A stretch of DNA of 6,702 nt. Source: Desulfobulbaceae bacterium. GTDB taxonomy: Bacteria; Desulfobacterota; Desulfobulbia; Desulfobulbales; Desulfobulbaceae. The position numbers were made by a program, and so were the translations under genes. Positions 6,552 to 6,702 of the stretch are shown piece by piece. Position 1 is the stretch's first letter; each line of letters begins with the position of its first letter. The stretch lies in contig DAOVTM010000224.1 of the NCBI GenBank assembly GCA_030633145.1, positions 1-6,702 of the forward strand. The letters run 5' to 3'. A model generated the notes under the pieces. That model saw only the letters and a list, made by a program, of their open reading frames with translations. It was not told where the DNA came from and searched no databases.

Positions 6552-6702
6552 ATGCAACTGGAATTCCACGGTGCCAACCGTAATGTAACCGGATCCTGTC
6601 ACCTTGTCCGCTGCAATGAAAATTGCATCCTGATCGACTGCGGCATGTTTCAGGGCGGCCGGGAAATGGATAAGGAAAACCGGGGAGATTTTGGTTTTAA
6701 GC
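6552..6702 (+). CDS. MBL-fold / beta-CASP RNA-processing hydrolase (N-terminus only)
   Basis: Fifty codons are visible before the window ends. The sequence begins MQLEFHGANRNVTGSCHLV and continues to ILIDCGMFQGG. This is the first strand and the DCGMFQG loop typical of bacterial metallo-beta-lactamase proteins of the CPSF73 / TTHA0252 type (MBL fold with beta-CASP and an RNA-specificity domain), which are zinc-dependent RNA nucleases. The zinc motif HxHxDH would lie downstream and cannot be seen. The gene starts 21 bp after the cyclase stop with a good ribosome binding site, so it may belong to the same transcript, but its role need not be linked to the cytochrome-porin cluster. It is cut by the window edge, not truncated by mutation as far as can be seen. 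Confidence 0.88.
   Translation, partial: MQLEFHGANRNVTGSCHLVRCNENCILIDCGMFQGGREMDKENRGDFGFK

Overview
The window looks like chromosomal DNA from a Gram-negative, electron-transporting bacterium. The best guess is a Desulfobacterota member of the Desulfobulbaceae or cable-bacteria type. That guess rests on remembered protein style: a small monoheme cytochrome ending in HAADSEQP, a DUF3373-like coiled-coil porin and a large membrane diguanylate cyclase. It also rests on a short palindrome of the GTTCCCACGCT/AGCGTGGGAAC type, which is scattered through many environmental genomes. No search was run, so the taxon is an inference. All supported genes are on the + strand.

Layout. Positions 1-589 hold no convincing gene. 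They contain a 124-bp MITE-like element (43-166) with 22-bp imperfect terminal inverted repeats and a near-perfect 8-bp target duplication, and a degenerate palindromic repeat sits inside it. Positions 590-2083 encode a two-transmembrane sensor histidine kinase with no response regulator in view. Positions 2084-2436 are AT-rich and non-coding, with a 107-bp block (2232-2338) of nested and crossing inverted repeats. Next comes a tightly packed cluster: a monoheme c-type cytochrome (TTG start, 2437-2781), an outer-membrane porin-like protein (2778-4406, overlapping by 4 bp), and a HAMP-GAF-GGDEF diguanylate cyclase (GTG start, 4407-6530, zero gap). After 21 bp comes the start of an MBL-fold/beta-CASP RNA-processing type hydrolase (6552 to beyond the window).

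How the genes may work together. The cytochrome and the porin should both be exported, to the periplasm and outer membrane respectively. The diguanylate cyclase has a long helical periplasmic sensor and a cytoplasmic GAF domain with four clustered cysteines. The overlapping or abutting gene ends suggest co-translation. A reasonable hypothesis is a module in which periplasmic redox or envelope state, together with cytoplasmic redox state, sets c-di-GMP output. The upstream kinase is a separate sensory input and is not clearly in the same operon, because 353 bp of structured DNA lie between. The function of the module is inferred from domains and gene order only.
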